DNA of 64,000 bases from Terriglobus albidus (GTDB lineage: Bacteria > Acidobacteriota > Terriglobia > Terriglobales > Acidobacteriaceae): assembly GCF_008000815.1 (NCBI RefSeq), contig NZ_CP042806.1:3906001-3970000 (forward strand). The letters are read 5' to 3'. A model generated the notes under the pieces. That model did not search any database. It saw only the letters and a program-made list of their open reading frames with translations, and had not been told where the DNA came from. A program made the translations under genes and the position numbers. Position 1 is the stretch's first letter. The number at the start of each line of letters is the position of its first letter. Positions 25,945 through 34,805 of the stretch are shown piece after piece.

Positions 25945-28131
25945 ATGCCACGTAGAACGAACCCGGCGCCTGAACCTCACCGATTCTTCAATCGCGACGA
26001 AAGCTGGCTTCGCTTTAACTGGCGCGTACTGGAAGAAGCGCAGGACGAGCGCAATCCATTGCTGGAGCGCGTCAAGTTCCTCGCCATTACAGCAAGCAAT
26101 CTCGATGAGTTTGTCGAAATTCGAGTCGCCGGCGTACTACAGCGTCTGGAAGATGGATACGTCACCCCGCAGGCTGAGGCAGATGACGGGATGAGCGAGC
26201 AGCAGCGCCTCGAAGAGCTCAACCGTCTGATGCATGCCTTCGTCTGCGACCAGTACCGTTGCTGGAATGACCAGCTCCTGCCTGCCTTGCTGAACGTAGG
26301 TGTCCGGGTTCTGGAGTGGAGCGAACTGGACGATGCAGCCCGGGAGTATGCCGAACAGTACTACAACGATGAAGTTGATCCTCTTCTGACTCCGGTCACC
26401 ATCGACCCGGCACATCCCTTCCCGCGAGTCCTGAACAAGGCACTCTGCATCGCATTGCTTCTTCGGCGTAAGCGCAAAGGAGCGGCTGCCGCTGCACCGA
26501 TTCTGGGTGTAATTACGGTTCCCCGGTCGTTGCCTCGCTTCGTCAAGCTGCCGTGCACCAGTGGATGCACCGAGTTCATCTTTCTTCATGACCTGATCGA
26601 AGCGCAGGCGGAACGTCTCTTCCGCGGCTACGAGGTTCTGGCGAAGACCGCGTTTCGGGTAACCCGGAATTCAAACCTTTATCTCCAGGAAGAAGAGACA
26701 CGCTCACTCCTGGAGAGCGTCCGCAGCGAACTGCACAATCGCCGCAAAGGCGATGCTGTCCGCCTGGAAGTAAGCGAAGGCGCGGACCCCGAGATCGTCG
26801 AACGTCTGCGTGCCAACTTCGAACTGGATACGTGGCAGGTCTTCAAGACCGAAGGGCCGGTAAACCTTTCCCGGCTGATGAATCTCTACTCAGGCGTCGA
26901 CAAGGATACGTTGAAGTATCCGCCCTTCCATGGCCGCGAGTACCGCCTCGACCGGAAGTCTATAGATCTGTGGGATGAGCTGCGCACCCGAGACATCATG
27001 CTGCATCATCCTTTCGACAGCTATAGCGTCGTCGAGGAATTCATCGAAGCCGCGGCTGCCGATCCTGCTGTGGTGAGCATGAAGCAGACGCTCTATCGCA
27101 CCAGCGCGGACTCACCGATGTTTGCCGCACTGGTCGATGCGGCGCAGCAGAAAGACGTTACGGTCGTCGTAGAGTTGATGGCCCGATTTGACGAGGCCTC
27201 GAATATCCGCTGGGCCCGCACCCTGGAAGACGCGGGCGTACAGGTCTTCCACGGCATCTTTGGCCTGAAGACTCACTGCAAGCTCGCCCTGATGATTCGC
27301 CGTGATCCAGACGGTGTGATGCGCCGCTATGCCCATCTGGGCACAGGTAATTACAACCCGATCACCGCCCGCTTCTATACCGATATCAGCCTGCTGACCG
27401 CGAATCCCGAGATCACGCATGCCGTCCATGCGGTCTTCAATTATCTGACCGCCGAAGCAGAAGGAGAGCTCTATCGCCCTCTGATGATGGCCCCGCTCAC
27501 ACTCGTTGACGATCTTGAAAAGCTGATCGACCGCGAGATCGAGCACGCTAAAGCAGGCAAACCGGCGCATCTGATTGCCAAGATGAACGGCCTTATCGAT
27601 CGTCGCCTGATCGAAGCCATGTATCGCGCCAGCCAGGCGGGAGTGGAGATCGACCTGATTATCCGGGGTATGTGCGCTCTACGCCCAGGTGTACCAGGCA
27701 TCAGCGACCATATCCGCGTGCGTTCGATCGTGGGCCGCTTCCTCGAACACAGCCGCATCTTCTGGTTCCTGAACGACGGCGCGGATGAGGCGTACTGCGG
27801 CAGCGCCGACTGGATGCCCCGCAATCTCTACGACCGCTGCGAAGCCGTCTTCCCCATCTACGACCAGCAGTTATTGGTTCGCTTACGGGAAGACATCCTC
27901 GGCAGCTATCTGCGCGATGAGGCGAAAGCAAGACTACTCACCCCAGATGGCCATTACGTACGTCCAGCGCGGGTAGATAAGCCATTCGATGCCCAGGCAT
28001 ATCTGATGCAGCAGACCGAGGGTGTTGCACCTCAAGGTGTTGCACCTCAGGGTGTTGCACCTCAAATAGCACAGGCTGGGGTAACGAAACCCCAGCCTGC
28101 TACGAAGACTCGCCGAACAAAGAAGAACTAG
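25945..28131 (+). CDS. ppk: Polyphosphate kinase 1
   Basis: PPK1 reversibly transfers the ATP gamma-phosphate onto polyphosphate. The N-terminal domain starts RFFNRDESWLRFNWRVLEEA; the head domain and the two C-terminal PLD-like domains follow. The autophosphorylated His is in HLGTGNYNPITARFYTD, and CGSADWMPRNLYDRCE is conserved. Length is 728 aa, slightly long because of a tail after about residue 690 with three tandem GVAPQ units (15-bp DNA repeats at 28021-28065) and a Lys/Arg-rich end. The coding end also contains an 11-bp perfect hairpin. It is convergent with the first S53 gene, overlapping by four bases. Confidence 0.95.
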   Translation: MPRRTNPAPEPHRFFNRDESWLRFNWRVLEEAQDERNPLLERVKFLAITASNLDEFVEIRVAGVLQRLEDGYVTPQAEADDGMSEQQRLEELNRLMHAFVCDQYRCWNDQLLPALLNVGVRVLEWSELDDAAREYAEQYYNDEVDPLLTPVTIDPAHPFPRVLNKALCIALLLRRKRKGAAAAAPILGVITVPRSLPRFVKLPCTSGCTEFIFLHDLIEAQAERLFRGYEVLAKTAFRVTRNSNLYLQEEETRSLLESVRSELHNRRKGDAVRLEVSEGADPEIVERLRANFELDTWQVFKTEGPVNLSRLMNLYSGVDKDTLKYPPFHGREYRLDRKSIDLWDELRTRDIMLHHPFDSYSVVEEFIEAAAADPAVVSMKQTLYRTSADSPMFAALVDAAQQKDVTVVVELMARFDEASNIRWARTLEDAGVQVFHGIFGLKTHCKLALMIRRDPDGVMRRYAHLGTGNYNPITARFYTDISLLTANPEITHAVHAVFNYLTAEAEGELYRPLMMAPLTLVDDLEKLIDREIEHAKAGKPAHLIAKMNGLIDRRLIEAMYRASQAGVEIDLIIRGMCALRPGVPGISDHIRVRSIVGRFLEHSRIFWFLNDGADEAYCGSADWMPRNLYDRCEAVFPIYDQQLLVRLREDILGSYLRDEAKARLLTPDGHYVRPARVDKPFDAQAYLMQQTEGVAPQGVAPQGVAPQIAQAGVTKPQPATKTRRTKKN
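28021..28065 (+). repeat. Three tandem 15-bp repeats in the ppk 3' end
   Basis: The unit GGTGTTGCACCTCAA occurs three times, with an A/G change in the last base of the middle copy. It encodes GVAPQ repeated three times, beyond the conserved PPK1 fold. Confidence 0.9.
28072..28099 (+). repeat. Perfect 11-bp hairpin inside the end of ppk
   Basis: CAGGCTGGGGT pairs with ACCCCAGCCTG around a six-base loop. It encodes part of the non-conserved tail. No T-run follows, so it is not a classical terminator; it could protect the mRNA 3' end or be an inserted palindrome. Confidence 0.75.
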
Positions 28132-31100
28132 TTCACGGTCAGGGCAACCGACGCTGTCTGTGTAGTTGATCCGCTGGTGCCAGATACCGTCACTGTATAA
28201 GTACCGGTAGGAGTTCCGGGCTTGCTGCTCGATGAACCGCCGCCACAGCCGCCCGCTACTCCGGCTATCGCCAGCAATAACGCCACGCCCAGCAGAGATG
28301 CGAACCGACGCCGGCGCGGGACTGTCAAAAGCAGCAGGCCCGCAACGGTGACGCCGCTAAACACGGCAGGTCGCCACTCAGAGAAAACTCCTGTTCGGGC
28401 AGAGCTATGCACCGTCGTGATCGTCAAAGTCGAGGTCGTTCCGGGGTTTACGGACGATGGCGAGAGTGTGCAACCCACACCTGTCGGCGATCCGGAAATA
28501 CTGCATGACAGCGCGACCGAAGAAGTGAACCCGCTAGCCGCTGCGACCGAGATAGTGGAAGTAGCGGAACTGCCGGCGGAGACGGTAACACTGGTGGGTG
28601 ATGCGCTCAAACTAAAAGGCGCGAGTGTTATTGTCGTGGCCGTGGAGGTCGAAGACGAATAGTTACCATCGCCGTTGTATTGAGCCGTGATCGAGTTTGC
28701 TCCTGTGCTCAACTGGCTGCCATTCAGCGTGTAGGTCGCAGTCGCATAATTTTGCCCTGTGGTCGTGGAATACGTACCCTTCACGGCGACCGTAGCAAGC
28801 ACCGAACTACCATTCAGAATACTTACTGTTCCAGTCTGAAAATCGCCGTAGCTCTGAGTCGGCACGTTGATGGTTAATGTTGTTGATTGCCCTGGTATCA
28901 GCCCGGTTGAGGACGCAGAAACGGTCGTACTCGTTGGTGCCTTGGTCACGGTAAAGGCGCTCGTGCCCGATGTGCTAGCGGTGAAACTCGCATCACCGCT
29001 GTAGGTTCCATTAAAGCTATATGCAGCGGGAACCAAGGTAGTCGTCTGGATTTCCGCAACGCCGTCACTGTTGAGAGTGTAGGAGCTAGGAACATAAGTA
29101 GCGCCATTGTTCCGCACAGTGATGGTACCCGTCGGTATGCCACAGGGGGGCGTTGATGGGCAGTTAGCCCCTGCAACCGTGAACTTAATCAGCGCAAGAT
29201 ACTGGCCGTAGAAGATGCTCGATGCCGTTCCGACGGTCCCATTGCTCGGGTTGTAAAACAGCGTCTGCGCAGTGGTCTTGCTGTTCTCGGGCGTAACCGT
29301 CATTGTGACGGCATTGGAGTCCGATGCGGCATGGGTTGCATCGCCACCGTAATGCGCCTTCACTGAATACGTCCCGCCCGGGAAGTTATTGAAGGTGCCG
29401 GAATAGCTGCCGCCGTTCAACGTGCCGCTTCCTACAGAGCCATTCGTAGTGGCGCCATTGATCGTGACATCGCCAGTCGGCGTGCCGGATCCCGAGCTCA
29501 CGGACACACTGGCTGTTACAGATGTTCCATGTGTGATGCTCGTCGGAGACAACGATAGTGTCGTACTGGTCGAGTTGTAGGTCACAGTCGACCAGTTGTT
29601 CGCAAGATTGGTGGCATTCACCGACCCTAGCCCGGTCGTCAGATCGTAGCCCACTGTAGAGCTGAAACCGGAAAGTATGCCATAGCTATCCGCGCTGTTA
29701 TTGACCGTGCAGTTCGGTGATCCCTTTACACATGGCACGCTATTGGTTCCGGCGATGATGTCGTTGAAGGTACAGGCAGCGTTGGGAGTTCCACTTGCGC
29801 TGCAGGCCATGCCCGCTGTGGTTTGTTTATTGAACAGGGCGTACAGATTGTAGTTGGCATTGCCGAGACGGCCACCGCCATTTTTCTGCGCAACCAGGGC
29901 CATAATGCCGGCCATCGCAGGAGAACCAACGGACGTGCCTCCCACACCGATCAGATCGTTATAAGGCGAGGAGATATTGCATCCCTTACCATCCGTGAGC
30001 TGATCCGCCTGGCAGACGATATAGAACGCTCTCGAGAAACCATTCGACGCGAACAGAGAGACATCCGGAAGATCGCGAACACTGTCGGCGGGTACGCCAG
30101 TTCCCTTCTGCCATGCTGGCTTGGGATACCCGCCCCCGGACGAGCATGTAGAGAGCGTATTTCCTGAAGGAGCTATACAGTTGCTTCGTCCGCCACCACC
30201 GCCGGTTGTCGTCAGCAATCCCTTCGATTGCGCTGTCGAGTTGTTGCACACAGCTTCTGGAGAGAATCCAAGATAGGTGGTTGATTGCGAGAGCTGTTCG
30301 TTCGTGCAGGTGTTATTCCAGGTTGTCTCTGGAATATAGGCCGAAACGGAAGCCTTTGTCGTGGAGTTGTTGCTGCTGCCGAATTTCCCGTTATCACCGT
30401 AAAGTGTCTGAAAATCAGTGCCACCGATCGCAGTGTTGTATGGCGTCGATGCAATTGCGTTGACGGTCAGACCATAGCTGGCATAGCTCTTGTTCTGATC
30501 GCAGGTTCCCGAGCCGGCGTCTCCAGCTGCGACCAGAACCGTAATTCCCTGCGCCGCTGCCTGCTGCCATAGCGCACGATAAAAGCTGTTTCCGCTGGTA
30601 CCGGCAGCAAACTCGCAAACGCCCCAGCTCTCGCTAATGATGGGCGCCAGGTTGTTGTCGATAATGTACTGCGCCGAAAGATCAATACCGGCAGTAGTCT
30701 CCGTCCCCATGGATGAGACGTAGTCGATTGTTGCATTAGGCGCCGCGGCGCCAGACCATTGCACATCGATGTTGCCTTCGATCTCGTCGTCCTGGGTGCC
30801 AGGATTGGGTCCGTTATAGATGATGTTGAGATACTGTGTCCCGGTCGGTCCCGAAGTATTTCCGAGGGGCAGGCCAAACAAGTTGCGGAAGTTTACGAAA
30901 TCCTGCGGGTTCAGATCCGATTCGCCTACGATGGCGATCGTCTGACCAGCGCCATTCACTGATGCGTTCCAGAGAGGATTCAGGTTGTAGAGCGTTGCAA
31001 AATCATGAGGCGTCACGCCGAGGTAGTTGGCGCCATTCGACGAAAGCACGTATTGGGGCGTACCACCCACCTGTTGCAGCTTTCCTGTCTGCGAATCACG

Positions 31101-31724
31101 CCGGTAGATACCGTACTTCTCGGCGAACGTTTTCCGCGGAAAATTGTTCAGCGAGCTGAATCCAGAGACCAGTGGCGCAAGAGCGGCTGGGATCAGAGGG
31201 TCGGTAATGTTTGCTGTGCGGGACTTCCCAAGGTACGAGAACTGGTGCATCGAGACGCCAAAAGCCTGTCGCATGGCTCCGGCGGAACCGGAGAACTCCA
31301 CGGTCGTTCTGCCTTTGTTCACCGAAACATTGTTGAACCCGTGTGCCGTCAGCCAGCTCGTCAACGTCGCGATGTCCGTATCAGAAGCGCCGAACCTGGC
31401 CCCGAACTCCTCCGGCGTAAGCCACTTGTGAAAGTTCGGAGAGTTCTTGTCCTGCTGCTCATCGACCAACTGCTTCAGTGCAGTCTCCTGCTCGTCACTA
31501 CGCCGCAGTGTCATCAGAATGCGATTCAACGCCAGGTCATCTGCCAGCGGCCCTTGATCGCTAGCCACACGGACCAGCGGGTGCACACTTCCGTGCAATT
31601 CAACGCGACGGCTGTCATTCACCGGCTGGGTCACCAGAGGTTTGGCTTGATTCGTAAGTTGCGCCGAGACAGAAATGGAAACAAGGGCCAGAATAGCTGC
31701 TGCAAAACGGGGGAGCTTCAACAT
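28128..31724 (-). CDS. Kumamolisin-type S53 protease with Ig-like repeats and C-terminal anchor
   Basis: A secreted acid serine-carboxyl protease of 1198 aa from ATG 31724 (AAAGG 6 bases upstream). Signal peptide, then pro-domain (about 40-185), then catalytic domain. The triad is intact: Glu and Asp in DEIEGNIDVQWSG (about 316-320), oxyanion Asp in VAAGDAGSG (about 400), and Ser in GVGGTSVGSPAMAG (about 596). Three Ig-like modules plus one BACON-like module follow (about 710-1115). The end has two hydrophobic segments separated by PRRRR, then AGGCGGGSS and a beta-rich tail. It probably degrades proteins outside the cell at low pH. Confidence 0.9.
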   Translation of the reverse strand: MLKLPRFAAAILALVSISVSAQLTNQAKPLVTQPVNDSRRVELHGSVHPLVRVASDQGPLADDLALNRILMTLRRSDEQETALKQLVDEQQDKNSPNFHKWLTPEEFGARFGASDTDIATLTSWLTAHGFNNVSVNKGRTTVEFSGSAGAMRQAFGVSMHQFSYLGKSRTANITDPLIPAALAPLVSGFSSLNNFPRKTFAEKYGIYRRDSQTGKLQQVGGTPQYVLSSNGANYLGVTPHDFATLYNLNPLWNASVNGAGQTIAIVGESDLNPQDFVNFRNLFGLPLGNTSGPTGTQYLNIIYNGPNPGTQDDEIEGNIDVQWSGAAAPNATIDYVSSMGTETTAGIDLSAQYIIDNNLAPIISESWGVCEFAAGTSGNSFYRALWQQAAAQGITVLVAAGDAGSGTCDQNKSYASYGLTVNAIASTPYNTAIGGTDFQTLYGDNGKFGSSNNSTTKASVSAYIPETTWNNTCTNEQLSQSTTYLGFSPEAVCNNSTAQSKGLLTTTGGGGGRSNCIAPSGNTLSTCSSGGGYPKPAWQKGTGVPADSVRDLPDVSLFASNGFSRAFYIVCQADQLTDGKGCNISSPYNDLIGVGGTSVGSPAMAGIMALVAQKNGGGRLGNANYNLYALFNKQTTAGMACSASGTPNAACTFNDIIAGTNSVPCVKGSPNCTVNNSADSYGILSGFSSTVGYDLTTGLGSVNATNLANNWSTVTYNSTSTTLSLSPTSITHGTSVTASVSVSSGSGTPTGDVTINGATTNGSVGSGTLNGGSYSGTFNNFPGGTYSVKAHYGGDATHAASDSNAVTMTVTPENSKTTAQTLFYNPSNGTVGTASSIFYGQYLALIKFTVAGANCPSTPPCGIPTGTITVRNNGATYVPSSYTLNSDGVAEIQTTTLVPAAYSFNGTYSGDASFTASTSGTSAFTVTKAPTSTTVSASSTGLIPGQSTTLTINVPTQSYGDFQTGTVSILNGSSVLATVAVKGTYSTTTGQNYATATYTLNGSQLSTGANSITAQYNGDGNYSSSTSTATTITLAPFSLSASPTSVTVSAGSSATSTISVAAASGFTSSVALSCSISGSPTGVGCTLSPSSVNPGTTSTLTITTVHSSARTGVFSEWRPAVFSGVTVAGLLLLTVPRRRRFASLLGVALLLAIAGVAGGCGGGSSSSKPGTPTGTYTVTVSGTSGSTTQTASVALTVN

Positions 31725-31852
31725 AAGAGCCTTTATGGCCAGGTACAGTACAGGCATGCACCGTGGGGGATTCTAAAGATGCCATGATTCTCAGGCGGCC
31801 CGGTCACGATGTCAAATTCCAGCATCCAGTACAAGTGATCGTTTTTAGGTGA

Positions 31853-31890
31853 TTAAAAGACGAGGGGCGGTCGAAGCCGCCCTTCGTCTT
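31853..31890 (-). terminator. Rho-independent terminator downstream of the second S53 gene
   Basis: Read on the minus strand, AAGACGAAGGGCGG pairs with CCGCCCCTCGTCTT (one mismatch) and is followed by TTTTAATC. It lies 16 bases after the S53 gene ending at 31906 and upstream of the next S53 gene, so the two are separate transcription units. Confidence 0.8.
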
Positions 31891-31905
31891 GCTGTACAAC
31901 TTTCG

Positions 31906-34662
31906 CTAGTTCACAACAAACGTCACCGTCGACGTATGGGATGTGGCAGTGGAACTGGTCGAGCTGCTTGTAGCCGTCACCGTAATGGTATAGGTCCCGG
32001 TTGAGGTTTTGGTAACACTGCTGCTTGAGCCCGAAGAGCTGCTACCGCAGCCGGAGAGTCCCGTCATCAGGACTGTACTGAAGCCTATCAATAGGAGAAT
32101 TGGGAGCCGCCGCCTGCGCGGCAGTAGCATGCACAGCAAGCCCGCCAGAACAACAGCTCCGCCGGCAGCCGCCTTCTCCCCTCGACGTAGCGCGGCTTGT
32201 TGAGTTGCCAGTTGCGTCATGCCGCTGCCAACCTTGGCGCTCGACTGATACGCATACAGCGTCAAAGCAGTCGTTGCTGTACCTCCGCTCGCCAGCGTGA
32301 CCGGAGAGACTGAGAAGGTATATTGCGCTGCCAGGCTTGTGCTGCTGGATGCACTGAAGCTGATCGATCCGACAAAACCATTCACCGAGGCGACGGTGAA
32401 TGTAATCGGCGAGGCCGTGCCTCCAGAGCTCACCGTGGCTGTTGCAGTCGAGGGCGACAGAGTGAAGTCAGCAGTGCTGGCCGCCACTACATCGATGGTC
32501 GCCGATCCCAGAGAGCTTCCGTAGGTCGTATCACCGGAATAGGATGCTGTAATCGTGTGATTACCGGAAGATAAGGACGTTGTGGAGACAGTTCCTGTTG
32601 CTGTGCCGGAACTCAAGGTCAACGTAGAACCTGTCGCCGTTCCATCCACCAGCAACTGCACGGTTCCGGTCGGAGTTGTCGTTACACCTGATGTGCCCGA
32701 TGCCACAGCTACGACGACGGAAACCGAGTTGCCCGCCGTCACGTTTGTCGGCGAAGCTGTAACAGTCGTCGTAGAGATTGCTGAACCACCGGACGAGAGC
32801 GGCGTTACCGCGGACCAGTCGTTGACAAAGTTGGCGACATCCAGTGAGCCCCATCCCGTGGCCAGATCGTATCCCGTAGTAGCGCTGTAGCCAATGCTGG
32901 TTGTACCCGAAGGGCAGTCGGTGGTTCCACTCGTGCAAGGTTGCTTGTTGTCGCCCACCGTCACATCGTGGAACGCCGAACTGTAGTAGGTGCTGTTGGC
33001 AAGCGCATAGATGGTGGGATTCGCATTGCCGATACGTGATCCCGTCTTTTGCTCAACCAGTGCGAGAACACCGGCAAAGATCGGAGTCGAGACAGAGGTG
33101 CCGCCCACAACTGCCAGAGTGTCATCCGAGGCACGGTATCCGTTGGTGCAGTATGTGGTCATACAGATGAGATATCCGTCGTGACCCGACGCTGCATTGA
33201 AAGCAATATCCGGAACATCACGGACATAATCCGCAGGCACACCGGTGCCAGTCTGCCAGGCAGGCTTAGCAAAGTAGTCACTCTTTCCGCCACCACTGCC
33301 TGCCAATGCGCTCCCGGAAGTGGTTTCGTTCCATGCCGCCTCCGGAATATAGCTGAGCGCTGACCCCTGATTGCTTCCATTTGAACCGCTCCAATATGTC
33401 GTGGCTCCGGTTGCGCTTCCCTCATTGAACATCGTTCCGCCCAGAGCTGTTACATAGGGGGAAGAAGCCGGGAAATCTACGGCTAGTCCATTCTGCGCCG
33501 ATGTCACTGTGGTGGAGCCGCTGCTGTAGTCGCAATCGGTAGCACCGGAGTCACCGGTGGGGCCGACAATCGTTTGGCCCTGGGCATTTGCCTGGCGGAA
33601 AAGTGCGTTGTAAGTAGTCAGATTGCTCTGCCCCCATCCGGATTCGCAAAGACCATAGCTGATGGTGATGATGGGCGCGAGATTATTGTTGATCGCCTGG
33701 GTCAGCGAAGTGTCCACGACATCCTTGGAATAGACGTAAAGGATCGATGCTGACGGGGCCGCTGCACCAGACCACTCCACATCCAGCATTGCCTCAGCTA
33801 GGTCGGTATTCACCGTTCCAGGCGTCGTGCCATAAAGCTTCAGCGTAGGAGCATTGGTAGAAAGCCCCGATACACTGCGAAAGGTCGCCACCTGCGACAG
33901 GCTGATCTCTGTCTGCCCCATCACTGCAATCGTGACACCTGATCCGGTCGTGCCACCGGAAACCAGTGACTTCATGTCATAGATCGTGTAAAGGTCGCCC
34001 GGCGCAAGAAAGTGACTTCCCGACTTATCTGAGGTGAAGCGAGGGCTCACATGCGGTTTCAGTTTGAAATTATTGAGCCCCGTGATTCCTGTAACAACCG
34101 ACTGCAGTGTCGCCGGAAGGACCGGCTCCGAGATGTTCGCAAAGTTTGTTTCACTGCCCGACTGGACAGAATGAATCGAAGTCTGGAAGGCCTTCTCAAC
34201 AGCCGAGACGGGACCACTAAAGGTAATAAAGTTTTTGCTTCGCGCCACCTCCGTCACAGTTAAGCCCTTACTGGCCAGCCAGGCCGTTGCCTGGTCAAGG
34301 TCAGCCTGCGCCATGCCGAACTGCGCCCCATACTCTTCCGGAGTGAGCCACTGGTGATAACGAGAAGAATTTGGATTCTGCTGATCCTGTAACAACTGCG
34401 TCAACGCCGCCTCCTGTGCAGCGCTCATGCTGAAACGGAGTGTAAGTTGCTCCAGCTGCTGACTTCCCGGCAGTTCACCAAGGTCAGACGCTCCACGAAC
34501 ACGCGGCGATACATTTCCGGACATCGGGGCACGCTGCGCGTCGTCAATCGCATTAATACGGCGGGATGGTTGTACGGCAAACAAGGTCGATGCCTGCAGC
34601 ACGACCAGCATTGCAATGGAGAGAGCCAAGGCACGTGCGGGGAAGATACGAAGTCGTCGCAT
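31906..34662 (-). CDS. S53 (sedolisin) protease with Ig-like module and C-terminal anchor
   Basis: A 918-residue secreted protease. Signal peptide (ALALSIAMLVVLQASTLFA), pro-domain (about 45-200), catalytic domain with intact triad: Glu/Asp in DLAEAMLDVEWSG (about 290-294), Asp in GPTGDSGATD (about 371) and Ser in VVGGTSVSTPIFAG (about 521). The calcium site fits HDVTVGDN and GYDLATGWGSLD. One Ig-like module and one beta module follow. The C-terminus repeats the TM-PRRRR-TM-Gly-Cys pattern (GLLCMLLPRRRRLPILL, then TGLSGCGSS), here with a perfect LSGC lipobox. Confidence 0.9.
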   Translation of the reverse strand: MRRLRIFPARALALSIAMLVVLQASTLFAVQPSRRINAIDDAQRAPMSGNVSPRVRGASDLGELPGSQQLEQLTLRFSMSAAQEAALTQLLQDQQNPNSSRYHQWLTPEEYGAQFGMAQADLDQATAWLASKGLTVTEVARSKNFITFSGPVSAVEKAFQTSIHSVQSGSETNFANISEPVLPATLQSVVTGITGLNNFKLKPHVSPRFTSDKSGSHFLAPGDLYTIYDMKSLVSGGTTGSGVTIAVMGQTEISLSQVATFRSVSGLSTNAPTLKLYGTTPGTVNTDLAEAMLDVEWSGAAAPSASILYVYSKDVVDTSLTQAINNNLAPIITISYGLCESGWGQSNLTTYNALFRQANAQGQTIVGPTGDSGATDCDYSSGSTTVTSAQNGLAVDFPASSPYVTALGGTMFNEGSATGATTYWSGSNGSNQGSALSYIPEAAWNETTSGSALAGSGGGKSDYFAKPAWQTGTGVPADYVRDVPDIAFNAASGHDGYLICMTTYCTNGYRASDDTLAVVGGTSVSTPIFAGVLALVEQKTGSRIGNANPTIYALANSTYYSSAFHDVTVGDNKQPCTSGTTDCPSGTTSIGYSATTGYDLATGWGSLDVANFVNDWSAVTPLSSGGSAISTTTVTASPTNVTAGNSVSVVVAVASGTSGVTTTPTGTVQLLVDGTATGSTLTLSSGTATGTVSTTSLSSGNHTITASYSGDTTYGSSLGSATIDVVAASTADFTLSPSTATATVSSGGTASPITFTVASVNGFVGSISFSASSSTSLAAQYTFSVSPVTLASGGTATTALTLYAYQSSAKVGSGMTQLATQQAALRRGEKAAAGGAVVLAGLLCMLLPRRRRLPILLLIGFSTVLMTGLSGCGSSSSGSSSSVTKTSTGTYTITVTATSSSTSSTATSHTSTVTFVVN

Positions 34663-34805
34663 ACAAAGGTCCAGTCACCCCCCTTTTACGGCCACGACAG
34701 ACGCAGCGAGAACGCACCGTACGTGCGACCGGGAACAACGGGGGTCGCACGTACAGACGAGAACTTTCTGGAAAGGTTTCGGAGAGACGACGAAATCGCT
34801 TACAT

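Noticed and set aside
28021-28065. CRISPR-like tandem repeats
   Set aside because: The units are adjacent without spacers and keep the ppk reading frame.
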